Source: Patescibacteria group bacterium UBA1400 (lineage in GTDB: Bacteria; Patescibacteriota; Microgenomatia; UBA1400). Taken from it: a stretch of 43,536 nt of DNA. A model generated the notes under the pieces. The model was not told the origin of the DNA. It did no database searches and was given only the letters and a program-made list of their open reading frames with translations. Shown in pieces: positions 1 to 8,507 of the stretch (position 1 is the stretch's first letter; every line of letters begins with the position of its first letter). The stretch is taken from contig DBQG01000001.1 in the NCBI GenBank assembly GCA_002305125.1, forward strand, positions 1 through 43,536. The letters run 5' to 3'. The translations under genes and the position numbers were made by a program.

Positions 1-1650
1 TGCCTGAGCAATACGAAAAGCCAGCCCTGACCATTTTTCTTTAACTTCGTCGTCCATTGCACTCATAGCCATTTCTCTCCGCCAACCGCTTTGAGTAAAT
101 GGTCCTCCTGCCATATTAAAATTAACCACATCAATAAGTCTTAAATTTAATGGATCAACTTTACCCCCCTGTTCAAATAGTTTTTGAATTTGTTTACGAC
201 TGGAAAAAGGCAATGCCTTTCCCTCAGTGACCATAAACATTAAAAAGTTGGCTGCTTCATCACCATCCTGATATTTTTCTAAAAAATGTTCAAAAGCATC
301 TAGGGGTCTGACAAAATCCTCATAAGCAGGAGAAACAACGCCGGGAAAATTAGGATCCTGAGGAAGTCTGCCTCTGGCTACCATTTCCGGCATTCTTAAA
401 ATCAGCATTTCATAGCCTTTACCAATGCTCATTGCTCTTCTAACTCTTTGCTCTGACCACTCCTTTTTAAACTGCTCATCATCCAGTCCATATTTTGCTT
501 TTATCACTTTTTCCATTCTGCCTCTTACCCACTCATCCACATCGCTTTCTCTATCATGAGCGCCGTACAATACGCTTTCTGAAGGAATCCAGTTTCCATT
601 TCTTGACCTTATGGTAGTCATACCAACTTCATAAAGTCTGGCCGCCAGCTCCACTTCTTCTTCTTTAAAAAGCTGATCAAAAAGATCGGGAGTAAACCTT
701 TCCATCATGTGTTCAAACTCTTCAGGCTTGGCCGCTCCATGCTCTACTGCAGCCAGTCCGTCATGAACCATCTTTCTCATTTTTAATCTAGCACTATACT
801 CGTTTCTTATTTTCTGTCCTTCCTGACCAGGAATAGCTGTCAGCTGTAGCATAAATTCTGCTGCCTTATTTAACTGATCCATACCCATGTTTCTTAAAGC
901 GTCTGAAGAGAATTCGCTAGGAAAAGCATCAACAATTGCAAAATATTCTTCAAATACCTGTTCTCTAAAATCTCTACCTGTTGCACCAATATCTTTTATT
1001 AAAGATTTTTCCCTATCAGAAAAAAATTCATATCTACTTTTTCTAGATTGCTCTTCCTGGCTTAGCATCCTATCCGCTTCAGCCTCTGTCAGTCCTTGAT
1101 TATCCATTAGCATTTGCTTTTTAATCTGCCTAAAGGCTGCTTCTTCTTCTGGAGTTCTTACTTTTCCAACATCTCCCTTAGTAAGTAAAATTCTATCTAG
1201 TTCATTTTTTTTCTCTGATAGAGTGGTTGTTAATCTGTGCCTGGCAATTTCATCAAGTTTCCAATCAAAATCTTTGGGCTGAGCCTCAACTTGCCTAGTT
1301 AGCCTTTCGCTGGCTCTAGCTAGTGCCACTCTAGCCTGGGCTTTTTTGTCTCCTAAATCCTCAGAAGAAGCTTTTCTCAACTCCTCCAGCGCATCTTCTA
1401 CCTGCTGATCAATACTTCTCCTTATCTCTTCTGTTTGTTTGCCATAATCTGTTTGTAAAAATCTTTCAACTCTTTCGTTTCTTTCTTTAAGAGACTCCTG
1501 AAGTTGTTTTTTTTCCTCTGCAGTAAGTTCTCTTTCTCCCTGTTTGTCGGTTAGATTTCTTATTTTTTCTAAAAGCTGATGAAAAGAAGCAAGCAAAGCA
1601 CTAAAGCCCTTTTTTTCTTTTTTAGAGTTTTCTGTCTCTCTCTCAGTCAT
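1..1650 (-). CDS. Unassigned coiled-coil protein, C-terminus beyond window
   Basis: The minus strand reads open for 550 codons from an ATG at 1650 to the window edge, so the C-terminus is missing. The protein starts MTERETENSKKKK and is rich in Glu, Lys, Arg and Gln. The first ~160 residues read as long charged helices (coiled coil likely). The later part is more globular, with segments such as GLAAVEHGAAKPEEFEHMME and FLMFVTEGKALPF. No signal peptide, membrane helix or catalytic motif is evident. Its ATG overlaps the end of the upstream flavokinase gene by 8 bases (the AATGACTGA junction), so the two are probably translationally coupled. I do not recognise the family. It resembles in style the large helical unknowns further right, but I see no clear sequence identity with them. 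The reading frame is certain; function is unknown. Confidence 0.85.
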   Translation of the reverse strand, partial: MTERETENSKKEKKGFSALLASFHQLLEKIRNLTDKQGERELTAEEKKQLQESLKERNERVERFLQTDYGKQTEEIRRSIDQQVEDALEELRKASSEDLGDKKAQARVALARASERLTRQVEAQPKDFDWKLDEIARHRLTTTLSEKKNELDRILLTKGDVGKVRTPEEEAAFRQIKKQMLMDNQGLTEAEADRMLSQEEQSRKSRYEFFSDREKSLIKDIGATGRDFREQVFEEYFAIVDAFPSEFSSDALRNMGMDQLNKAAEFMLQLTAIPGQEGQKIRNEYSARLKMRKMVHDGLAAVEHGAAKPEEFEHMMERFTPDLFDQLFKEEEVELAARLYEVGMTTIRSRNGNWIPSESVLYGAHDRESDVDEWVRGRMEKVIKAKYGLDDEQFKKEWSEQRVRRAMSIGKGYEMLILRMPEMVARGRLPQDPNFPGVVSPAYEDFVRPLDAFEHFLEKYQDGDEAANFLMFMVTEGKALPFSSRKQIQKLFEQGGKVDPLNLRLIDVVNFNMAGGPFTQSGWRREMAMSAMDDEVKEKWSGLAFRIAQA

Positions 1651-2068
1651 TGTTTTTATTATACATTTTTACTAAATTTTGGCCAATTAATTTAGACCTG
1701 TTTATGTCTTTTCTAATTTGCTCTTGAAGTTCTTTTTTTGTTTTAAAAACCATTACAGGCCTTAAAAAGGCCAGAAGCTGAAAAAATATTTTTTCTCCCA
1801 ATTCAACCTCATCTTTCAGATTAAAAATAAATATTTCTGCTACCAGCTCTTTTTCTTTGAAAACGGGCCGTGGGCCATAATAAAGCAATCCTGTTTTCAT
1901 CTCCTTGCCTAATTTAACTCTACACAGAAAAACTCCATTTTTAAAAGGAAAGTTTTCTTTTAAGTTTATAGTCGGAAAGCCTAGTTTTTTTCCCCTTCCT
2001 TTCCCCTTAACCGCTGTTCCAAAAAACCATTTATCTGTTACAATATTTTTAATGTTTATCGCTGCCAT
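1643..2068 (-). CDS. Stand-alone riboflavin kinase domain protein
   Basis: This 141-residue protein matches the riboflavin kinase (flavokinase) half of RibF, which makes FMN from riboflavin and ATP in the cytoplasm. The family pattern is visible: GTAVKGKGRGKKLGFPTINL, then NGVFLCRV, LYYGPRPVF, and a closing FLRPVMVF..ELQEQIRKDI. The FAD synthetase (nucleotidyltransferase) domain that normally precedes it is absent, since the usual RibF is about 300 residues. I place the start at ATG 2068 (MAAINIKN), preceded by an AAGGA-like ribosome site. A longer reading to 2161 is possible but would run deep into the divergent protease gene. The 3' end overlaps the next minus-strand gene by 8 bases. Kinase activity is inferred from the motif only. 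Confidence 0.8.
   Translation of the reverse strand: MAAINIKNIVTDKWFFGTAVKGKGRGKKLGFPTINLKENFPFKNGVFLCRVKLGKEMKTGLLYYGPRPVFKEKELVAEIFIFNLKDEVELGEKIFFQLLAFLRPVMVFKTKKELQEQIRKDINRSKLIGQNLVKMYNKNND
2036..2044 (+). promoter_or_regulatory. Extended -10 promoter element, probably leaderless start
   Basis: TGTTACAAT ends 7 bases before the ATG at 2052. A start site about 7 bases after the -10 would fall on the ATG itself, giving an mRNA with no 5' leader. The element lies within the coding region of the divergent flavokinase gene. It is part of a pattern repeated at other genes in the window. Confidence 0.5.
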
Positions 2069-2765
2069 AATTTTCCTTACCTTAACTATTATAATTTTTT
2101 TTACTTCACAGGGTTTGATTAAAAATCTTTTTAAAAACTTTTTTCTTTTAACTAAAAACAAATTAGCTGCTATTCAGATTATAACCTGGTTTTTGCTTCC
2201 AGGAACAGTAATCCATGAACTTTCTCACATGTTGGTGGCAGAAATTTTGGGCGTCAGAACCGGAGCATTCAGTTTTATCCCTGAACAAATAGATGAAACG
2301 AGGTTTAAGGTCGGCAGTCTTAAAATAAATAAAACTGATCCTTTCCGCTATACCCTTATAGGATTGGCTCCTCTTTTGTTGGGTCTTATTATTGTTTTTG
2401 CTGTTTTTAAATTTGGTCTTGAGTCTTTTTTTAGAAATCCTTCAAGCTTTTTTTCTCTTCATGTTTATCTTAAAATCTTTTATCTTTTTTTGACTTATTT
2501 GCTTTTTACTGTTATCAACACCATGTTTTCTTCCCAAAAAGACCTAGAAGCAGTCCTAATTCCCCTGGTCTTTTTTTTGATTTTACTTACTAGCCTTTGG
2601 CTTGCCAGGTTTGAATTGTCTTTTTCCCATCAAACTTTAAACCTAATGGCCGACATTATTGCTGATTTTAACAAAGCTTTATTTCTGGGGCTGATTCTAA
2701 ACCTACTGGTCTTAGGATTAACCAAGCTGATAAATTTTGTTATCATAAAAATATATGGCCACTAA
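2052..2765 (+). CDS. Membrane-embedded HExxH zinc metalloprotease-like protein
   Basis: A 237-residue, very hydrophobic protein. An N-terminal membrane helix (MFIAAIIFLTLTIIIFF) is followed by PGTVIHELSHMLVA, which places a zinc-binding HELSH (H55-E56-xx-H59) in a membrane segment, as in site-2 protease and related M50-like families. At least four more hydrophobic stretches follow. I cannot locate the third zinc ligand with certainty, so the exact family is open. I chose ATG 2052 because a -10-like box sits immediately upstream and because the longer reading from 1905 would add 49 residues over the divergent flavokinase gene. The starts of the two divergent genes overlap by 17 bases. The stop overlaps the start of the CHAP protein, so it may be co-expressed with the secretion-like operon. 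Confidence 0.75.
   Translation: MFIAAIIFLTLTIIIFFTSQGLIKNLFKNFFLLTKNKLAAIQIITWFLLPGTVIHELSHMLVAEILGVRTGAFSFIPEQIDETRFKVGSLKINKTDPFRYTLIGLAPLLLGLIIVFAVFKFGLESFFRNPSSFFSLHVYLKIFYLFLTYLLFTVINTMFSSQKDLEAVLIPLVFFLILLTSLWLARFELSFSHQTLNLMADIIADFNKALFLGLILNLLVLGLTKLINFVIIKIYGH
2088..2093 (-). promoter_or_regulatory. Possible -10 box for the flavokinase gene
   Basis: On the minus strand a TATAAT lies 19 bases before the ATG at 2068, with an AAGGA ribosome site in between. No convincing -35 is seen. The element sits inside the divergently transcribed protease gene. Confidence 0.35.
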
Positions 2766-5700
2766 AAAAACCTTTGCCCAACTCCTTAACCAGCAGGGTG
2801 TTCCTTTGGTCAAAACAATTGTTTATCAGCTAAATGATCCCAAAAAAGAGTTTTTTGTTTTTAACGGTGAAAAAATCACAAAACAAGAAGCAGAAAATGC
2901 TTTAAGAGGATGGGCCAATGCTAATTATCCCGAGATATTTCCAAGAACTTATTTTTTAACTGAAGACTATTCTCTGCCTGTTTTCCTAAGTTCTCTTTTA
3001 AAAGAAATTCAAGCTGCTCAACCAGAACAAAGCCTGCCTGCTATTGATAAATTGGCTGCCTGGCAAAAAGCCCTGGAAGAAGATGAACAGTGGAGAGATA
3101 CCTTAGCCTATGCCAGCTCTCATGACCTTGATTATCTGTCTCAGCTTGATTTGGAAAACCAGCTTAAATTAATCAATCAAGTACAACAACAAACTAAAGC
3201 CCAGGTTCAGGTAAGCCAATCTGACCGTCTAAACAAACTACAGACTCATTGGCAAACTTATCTTCCAAATGAACAACAAGAAGAAATCTTGTCTTCTATT
3301 GTAGAACATGTTACTCAAGAGGTTGTTAATGCTCAACAAGAAATAGAGCATCAAAGCTTGCAAGAACCTGAAACTAGTAAACAAGAAAGAAACTCTGTTG
3401 TTTTTAACCAAGATTTTTTTCAATTATCCTTACAGGGTTTGTGCGAACAAGACCAAGAGATTGCTGCCGCCCTACCCGTTAGTGAAAGAAGAAAATTAGC
3501 AGCTGTTTTAGCTGAAAGTAGCCTAACTACTACTGATCCTAAAACCCTAACAAAAGCTCACCGTGCTTTAAATGAGGCGGCTATAAGGCTTGATCTTAAC
3601 AGGGAGGGAGTAATTACTGCTGTGGGAAATACTCTTGGTTTAGAAGAAAGAAAGGCTCAGGAATATGTTAATTTGCTTGAAGCCAATCTTCCCTCCAATC
3701 CTTCCCCAACCACTAGACAGACTTTAAAGGCAATGGAAACAAGCTTAAACGACCTTGATGTTTTAACCAATGCCTCCCTGGTTGCTTCAGAAACCGATCT
3801 TTTAGCCGCTCAAAGACAACTAGCTCCTTTAATTAAGAACTACTATCGGGCCCTACCTTTAGCTCAGGTCGAGGGTTGGCAAAATATGCCTGTTTCTAAG
3901 CAGGCGCGCTTATGGAGTAAAAGAATTAGCAAATTAGCCAAAGAAAACGGCTGGAAAAATCTGCAAAATTTAGATCCTGTTGTTGTTGAAAACTTGTTAA
4001 GGGGTATTGGTACAAAAAAATTAGAACAAATACTTGAGCAGCAGGGAGAAAAAATTAAGGGTTCCACTGAAGATGAAGAGGTTAAAAAAGCTAAAAATCG
4101 AAAAACTAAACTTCTGCGCCTTTATTTTAAAATTGAAAGTCTAGAAAAACTTCTTAAAGATAAAAATCTTCCCCTTGCTTTTAGACTTAATGTTAGGGGA
4201 GCTGCAATTAAGGCTGCTTTTTTAGAATTTTCAGAAAAGGTTAATCCTTTTAAATTGTCCTTTTACAATTATCATATGCCTGGACCAACCCAGTTTGCCG
4301 TCGGCAAACTTAAAGCTTTTAATAAAAAATGGAACTATCTTAACAGAGAAACTCCGTTGGGTTTTATTTTTGCTCCCTTTTTTAAAATTAGACAGGCTGA
4401 TTATAAATTTTACTCTTGGCGCTGGAAACAATGGGGAAGGTTAGTAGGTAAAATTTCTCTGCCTGGTTCAAGCAAACACAGTTTCCTTTATCAACTTCCT
4501 AATAAGCTTAAACCTTCTCACTGGTTAAGACCTGTTTATTGGGGAAGGATTGGAGCCGGCAAAGCAATGAGCTGGATAGGATCAAAGCTGGGTCAACAAG
4601 CCCTGGGAAAAGCCTTTAGTTTCCTGGGAAAAACATTTTTAAACTACACCTTTAAGGGTATGTTTAAAAAACTTCTGAGCACTGGTTTGGGCCTAGCTTT
4701 AAAAGGGTTAATTGGCGCCGGAACAGGAGGGATTGGCATTGTTATTGGTGTTGCCAGCACGCTTTTAAATTCTCAAAAAATAAAGATGCTTTTAAAAACC
4801 GCTGCCACGGGGGCAGTAATTTTGCTTGGTGCCGCCATCGGCTGGCTGGCCTCTCATATTTTTACTATGGCAGGCATGATTTTAGGAGCTAAGGTGGGTG
4901 GTATTTTAGGCTTCATGGTAGGAGGAACTTTTGGATTTGCCCTTGACAGCCTCATTGCTTCCATGGGAGGAATGCCTGAGGTGGCTGCTGCTGCTGGAAA
5001 AATTGGGGGAAGTGCGGCAGGGTTCTTGCCTGCTGCTGCCTCTTCTTTTGCCACCTCTTCTGTTTTAGGAACAACCATTGTTGTAAGCGGTGGTTCCGCC
5101 CTTATAGGAACCTCTGTTGCTTATGGCCTTATTCAACACAATACTTCTTCTGCCTTTGTTTCTCCTCCAGACATTACTGCAGAAATTGCCCCAGAAAAAA
5201 AACCTTTAATTGTCCAAAAAAGCGCCCTTCCTTCCACTGCTAAACCAGGAGACACTATTACCTACACTATTTCTCTCACTACAGGCACGGGCAACATTAC
5301 GGAAATAAAACTAACCGACGATATTGATCAGCAAAGCTTAACCAACATCCAAGTTAATCCACCGGCCTCCTACAATCCCTCTCAAATTAACGGAGAAATT
5401 GTATTAGAAGGACTTGAATTAACGTCTCCAGGATCTACTATTAATTTTTCTTATACTGTCCAGGTTAAAAATGACATTGATCCGAACACCGTCATTTTTA
5501 ATAAAGCTGTTGTTACGGGTTTACATGAGAATCAAACCATAAGTCAAACCGCAACTTTTTCTTTAAATAGCGATGGATCTGATATTGCCAAACGGGCTAA
5601 AGAAATTACTAACAATTTAGAACGAGGTTTTTGGGACTTTTACAATTATTCACCTGATTATCCCGAACTTTTTGACCAGGTTGAGTTTGCCTGTTGCCCT

Positions 5701-6144
5701 AATCATTGTTATTCTTGCGTTAGCTATCCCGACGTTTGTGAACCCGAAAATTGCAGTGGCAACCCTAGCGACTTACAAAAAGCAGACTCTTTATTTTGGT
5801 GTACTTGGCTGCCGATTAAAGCATATACAGAAACAGGACATTCTATTGGCAAACATTTGGGGGTTGGTTCTTTAAAAAACTGGTTTGAACAACAGGGAAG
5901 ATTTTTGCCCTCCACAACCCGGGTTACCGATCTTAAGCCTGGTTATGTTATTTTTTTTCAAAAACAAAACAGTCAGGGAAGTACCTACTGGGCTCACACC
6001 GGGGTTGTTTGTGAGGTTTATCCAGACGGCATCCAGGTTTGTGAATCTAACAACTATTGTAAATTTTGCGATTATACTGCCTCTCAACAGGGACATGTTC
6101 AGAATAAAGGTAGTTTAATTATAGGAGGGTATGGAACTCCGTGA
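2755..6144 (+). CDS. T4SS-associated membrane protein with DUF11-like and CHAP domains
   Basis: An 1129-residue multidomain protein. Residues 1 to about 470 are mostly charged helices. Residues ~635-795 are a long Gly/Ala-rich hydrophobic region with several probable membrane helices. Residues ~815-940 form a DUF11-like beta domain (KPGDTITYTISLTTG). The C-terminus is a CHAP-type cysteine peptidase or amidase fold: C1016 in LFWCTWLP, H1081 in WAHTGVV and E1097 in CESNN make the expected Cys-His-Glu set. A cysteine cluster (C980, C981, C985, C988, C995, C1000) comes just before it, suggesting disulfides outside the cell. CHAP domains cleave peptidoglycan, and in T4SS operons such proteins open the wall for the channel. 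It is first in an operon with PrgI, TraC-N and VirB4 homologues, so a VirB6/VirB1-like combined role is inferred. Confidence 0.8.
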   Translation: MATKKTFAQLLNQQGVPLVKTIVYQLNDPKKEFFVFNGEKITKQEAENALRGWANANYPEIFPRTYFLTEDYSLPVFLSSLLKEIQAAQPEQSLPAIDKLAAWQKALEEDEQWRDTLAYASSHDLDYLSQLDLENQLKLINQVQQQTKAQVQVSQSDRLNKLQTHWQTYLPNEQQEEILSSIVEHVTQEVVNAQQEIEHQSLQEPETSKQERNSVVFNQDFFQLSLQGLCEQDQEIAAALPVSERRKLAAVLAESSLTTTDPKTLTKAHRALNEAAIRLDLNREGVITAVGNTLGLEERKAQEYVNLLEANLPSNPSPTTRQTLKAMETSLNDLDVLTNASLVASETDLLAAQRQLAPLIKNYYRALPLAQVEGWQNMPVSKQARLWSKRISKLAKENGWKNLQNLDPVVVENLLRGIGTKKLEQILEQQGEKIKGSTEDEEVKKAKNRKTKLLRLYFKIESLEKLLKDKNLPLAFRLNVRGAAIKAAFLEFSEKVNPFKLSFYNYHMPGPTQFAVGKLKAFNKKWNYLNRETPLGFIFAPFFKIRQADYKFYSWRWKQWGRLVGKISLPGSSKHSFLYQLPNKLKPSHWLRPVYWGRIGAGKAMSWIGSKLGQQALGKAFSFLGKTFLNYTFKGMFKKLLSTGLGLALKGLIGAGTGGIGIVIGVASTLLNSQKIKMLLKTAATGAVILLGAAIGWLASHIFTMAGMILGAKVGGILGFMVGGTFGFALDSLIASMGGMPEVAAAAGKIGGSAAGFLPAAASSFATSSVLGTTIVVSGGSALIGTSVAYGLIQHNTSSAFVSPPDITAEIAPEKKPLIVQKSALPSTAKPGDTITYTISLTTGTGNITEIKLTDDIDQQSLTNIQVNPPASYNPSQINGEIVLEGLELTSPGSTINFSYTVQVKNDIDPNTVIFNKAVVTGLHENQTISQTATFSLNSDGSDIAKRAKEITNNLERGFWDFYNYSPDYPELFDQVEFACCPNHCYSCVSYPDVCEPENCSGNPSDLQKADSLFWCTWLPIKAYTETGHSIGKHLGVGSLKNWFEQQGRFLPSTTRVTDLKPGYVIFFQKQNSQGSTYWAHTGVVCEVYPDGIQVCESNNYCKFCDYTASQQGHVQNKGSLIIGGYGTP

Positions 6145-6635
6145 TAAAAAACTTTCTCAATAAAATAAACATTAAAGTTATTATTTTTGCTTGTTTCCTA
6201 TTTTTAACAACAGTGCTTGTTTTTGCTTATTTTTTAACTAAAAACTCCTCCACTAATCAACCCCTTCCTTCTTTAAATCCAAATCTTAAAACAAAAATAC
6301 CTTCTCAGTCTAAAGCGCAAGAAGATTTTTCCAGGCTTGATAAAGAGATTAAAATAGAGAAGGTGGACCCTCCAAGCATTGGCAACGAACTTAAAAGCAT
6401 TTATCAGCAAAACCCCTGGCTAGAACAACTTCCTTTAAGAACTAAAAGGTATGTTATCTTATATGACTGGGAGCTTAAATCTATAAGAATAAGAATTATT
6501 GTAGATGCTTCTTCCTCTATTTCTTATGATAATCAAATTAAAAGCATAAAAGAAGAGGCCTTAAAAAACTTACAAAAAATAGGCGTAGATATTAATAAGG
6601 TTCCTTTTTATTATGTTGTCTCGCCTTTTAATTAA
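6141..6635 (+). CDS. Small membrane-anchored protein of the secretion-like operon
   Basis: A 164-residue protein with a single N-terminal membrane helix (IIFACFLFLTTVLVFAYFL), a Pro/Ser/Lys-rich linker and a compact C-terminal domain of about 85 residues (PLRTKRYVILYDWELKSI ... VPFYYVVSPFN). I do not recognise the family. The start is GTG at 6141, in a GTGA overlap with the stop of the CHAP protein, with AGGAGG 12 bases before it. The tight coupling implies that it is made along with the CHAP protein. Topology suggests a bitopic protein with its C-terminal domain outside the membrane, perhaps a structural part of the channel; that is inference from position only. Confidence 0.75.
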   Translation: MIKNFLNKINIKVIIFACFLFLTTVLVFAYFLTKNSSTNQPLPSLNPNLKTKIPSQSKAQEDFSRLDKEIKIEKVDPPSIGNELKSIYQQNPWLEQLPLRTKRYVILYDWELKSIRIRIIVDASSSISYDNQIKSIKEEALKNLQKIGVDINKVPFYYVVSPFN

Positions 6636-6688
6636 ACAAGCTATCTAATTTGACCCCATTTGTTATCTTTTCAAGCTTAAAGCTTTCT

Positions 6689-6697
6689 TGTTATACT
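6689..6697 (+). promoter_or_regulatory. Extended -10 promoter element before the PrgI-like gene
   Basis: TGTTATACT ends 6 bases before the ATG at 6704, so the predicted transcript starts on or next to the start codon. The supposed -35 (TTTCAA at 6669) is weak, as expected for an extended -10 promoter. Confidence 0.5.
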
Positions 6698-6703
6698 TTT
6701 AAT

Positions 6704-7780
6704 ATGAAACAACATCCTGTTCCTCAAAATATTTCTTCTTATCAATTTAGGCTTATAGGAGAAATGACCCTTAAACAATTTTTAGAACTTATTGCTGGCT
6801 TTATTGCTGCCTGGCTTATTTACACTCTTAATGTGCCTGTTTTTATTAAATTTCCATTTATTTTTCTGGCTATTATGGGAGGCGTTGCTTTGGCTTTTCT
6901 TCCCATTGAAGAGCGTCCTTTAGATGTTTGGATCGTTAACTTTTTCAAAGCTGTTTATTCTCCCACTCAATATGTCTGGAAAAAACGCAATCCTATTCCT
7001 CTTGTTTTTCAAAATACAACTTATTATCACCCCCTCTTAAACAAACAAACAAAAGAGCTAAAAAAAGACAGGGGCAAGCTGGAAGAATATTTAAAAACCC
7101 TTCCCTCATCTTCTCTCGTTAAAAGTACAAATAAGATTGAAGAAGACGAAGATGTTAGGTTAAAAAATATTTTTAACCTGCTTGGCCCCTCTCCTTTAGA
7201 CAAAAAAAGAGTTAATGTTCCCGGGGAAGGAAAGGCTGTCATAAAAACAAAAATAAGACAGCTAGCTCCTCAAACAGATATAAAAATTGTCCCTAAACAG
7301 GTTTTTCCAAAAGAAATTGCTGTCCCCGAAGAACAAGTTTTTAAAAAATCTTTGAAAAAAGCCGCCCCCGCCACTGGTCCCATTGTTAAACCGGCTCCCC
7401 GTTTAAATCCACCAATTTTAGTAGATTCAACCAAAGAAGAAAAACTTGATCCGTCTGTGGCTGCTCAATTCTCAACCACTCTTCCTATTCCCCAAACTCC
7501 AGAAACACCTAACCTGGTGGTAGGAATGGTAATAAGCGATTATGACAAAATTATTACTGGAGCCTTAATTGAAATTCTTAATCAAAACAATGAAACCGTG
7601 AGAGCTTTAAAAACAAACAAGCTAGGGCAGTTTTTTTCTGCCTCTCCATTAAACAGCGGTGTTTATCAAATTAAAGTTGAACATCCCGGATGGGAGTTTG
7701 ATATAATCAAACTTAAGGCAGAGGGAAAAATAATTCTTCCCATTAAGATAAAAGCAAAAAATAGAAAAAAAGATCCTTAA
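6704..7780 (+). CDS. PrgI/VirB3-like protein with C-terminal carboxypeptidase-regulatory-like domain
   Basis: A 358-residue protein. Residues 1 to ~95 match the PrgI family of T4SS inner-membrane components: MKQHPVPQNISSYQFRLIGE, TLKQFLELIAGF, two membrane helices and IEERPLDVWIVNFFKA. PrgI proteins are the Gram-positive counterpart of VirB3 and typically precede a VirB4 ATPase, as here. A low-complexity Lys/Pro linker follows. Residues ~270-350 (VVGMVISDYDKIITGALIEI ... NSGVYQIKVEHPGWEF) look like a transthyretin-like carboxypeptidase regulatory (CarboxypepD_reg/SpaA-type) beta domain. The start at ATG 6704 is favoured over TTG 6650 because the PrgI motif begins there and a -10 box ends just upstream. 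The domain join is unusual for the family. Confidence 0.8.
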   Translation: MKQHPVPQNISSYQFRLIGEMTLKQFLELIAGFIAAWLIYTLNVPVFIKFPFIFLAIMGGVALAFLPIEERPLDVWIVNFFKAVYSPTQYVWKKRNPIPLVFQNTTYYHPLLNKQTKELKKDRGKLEEYLKTLPSSSLVKSTNKIEEDEDVRLKNIFNLLGPSPLDKKRVNVPGEGKAVIKTKIRQLAPQTDIKIVPKQVFPKEIAVPEEQVFKKSLKKAAPATGPIVKPAPRLNPPILVDSTKEEKLDPSVAAQFSTTLPIPQTPETPNLVVGMVISDYDKIITGALIEILNQNNETVRALKTNKLGQFFSASPLNSGVYQIKVEHPGWEFDIIKLKAEGKIILPIKIKAKNRKKDP

Positions 7781-7781
7781 T

Positions 7782-8501
7782 ATGAATCCTGCCCAAGTTC
7801 CTATTAAAGCCAGCACTCAAGAACATCTAGACCTGGAAGATGTTAAAGATAATGTTGTTATCTTAAAAGATGGGTCGTGCCTGATTGTCTTACAAACCAA
7901 TGCCGTTAACTTTGACCTCTTATCAGAAAATGAACAAGATGCCACTATTTATGCTTATGCTGGTCTTTTAAACTCTCTTTCCTTTCCTATTCAAATTTTT
8001 ATCCGTTCCCGCCAAAAAGATATCTCCTCATATCTCAAACTATTAAAACAGCAAAAACAGAAGCAACAATCAGAAAAATTAAAAGAGCAAATAAGTAAAT
8101 ATCAAGAGTTTGTGGAAAAAATGGTTAAAGAGAATGAGGTTTTAGACAAGAAATTTTATGTTATTATTCCTTTTTCTACTTTTGATCTCGGTGTTTCTCA
8201 AACGGTTAAAAAAAGCGTTATTGGAAAAAAGAACCAACTTCCTTTTCCTAAGGAATATATTTTACAAAAGGCAAAAACAAGCCTGCTTCCCAAAAGGGAT
8301 CACATCATAAAACAATTTACTAGAATTGGTTTAAAAATCTCCCAATTAAACACAAGACAACTTGTAGAACTTTTTTATGATATTTATAATCCAGACTTAA
8401 AGGCTCAAAAATTAAGAGCTGCCGACGAATATTCTAACTTTGTTGTTGAACCAAATATTAAAGATCAAGAAGATAAAAAAGATAAAGAAACCAAGGATTA
8501 A
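7782..8501 (+). CDS. TraC/VirB4 N-terminal-domain-like protein
   Basis: A 239-residue soluble protein resembling the N-terminal domain of TraC/TrsE-type VirB4 proteins: EDVKDNVVILKDGSCLIVLQ, then NEQDATIYAYAGLLNSL and PIQIFIRSRQKDISSYL. It lacks a Walker A motif, so it is not itself an ATPase. A charged helical stretch occupies ~85-115, and the C-terminus is Lys/Asp-rich. It lies 1 base after the PrgI gene and 6 bases before the VirB4 ATPase gene, an order recurrent in CPR genomes. I infer that the VirB4 N-terminal domain has been split off as its own subunit, or that it is an accessory partner of the ATPase. Confidence 0.75.
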   Translation: MNPAQVPIKASTQEHLDLEDVKDNVVILKDGSCLIVLQTNAVNFDLLSENEQDATIYAYAGLLNSLSFPIQIFIRSRQKDISSYLKLLKQQKQKQQSEKLKEQISKYQEFVEKMVKENEVLDKKFYVIIPFSTFDLGVSQTVKKSVIGKKNQLPFPKEYILQKAKTSLLPKRDHIIKQFTRIGLKISQLNTRQLVELFYDIYNPDLKAQKLRAADEYSNFVVEPNIKDQEDKKDKETKD

Positions 8502-8507
8502 TTTGTT

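Noticed and set aside
1905..2051. 49-residue N-terminal extension of the HExxH protease
   Set aside because: It would lie wholly over the divergent flavokinase gene; a -10 element and the first membrane helix both point to ATG 2052.
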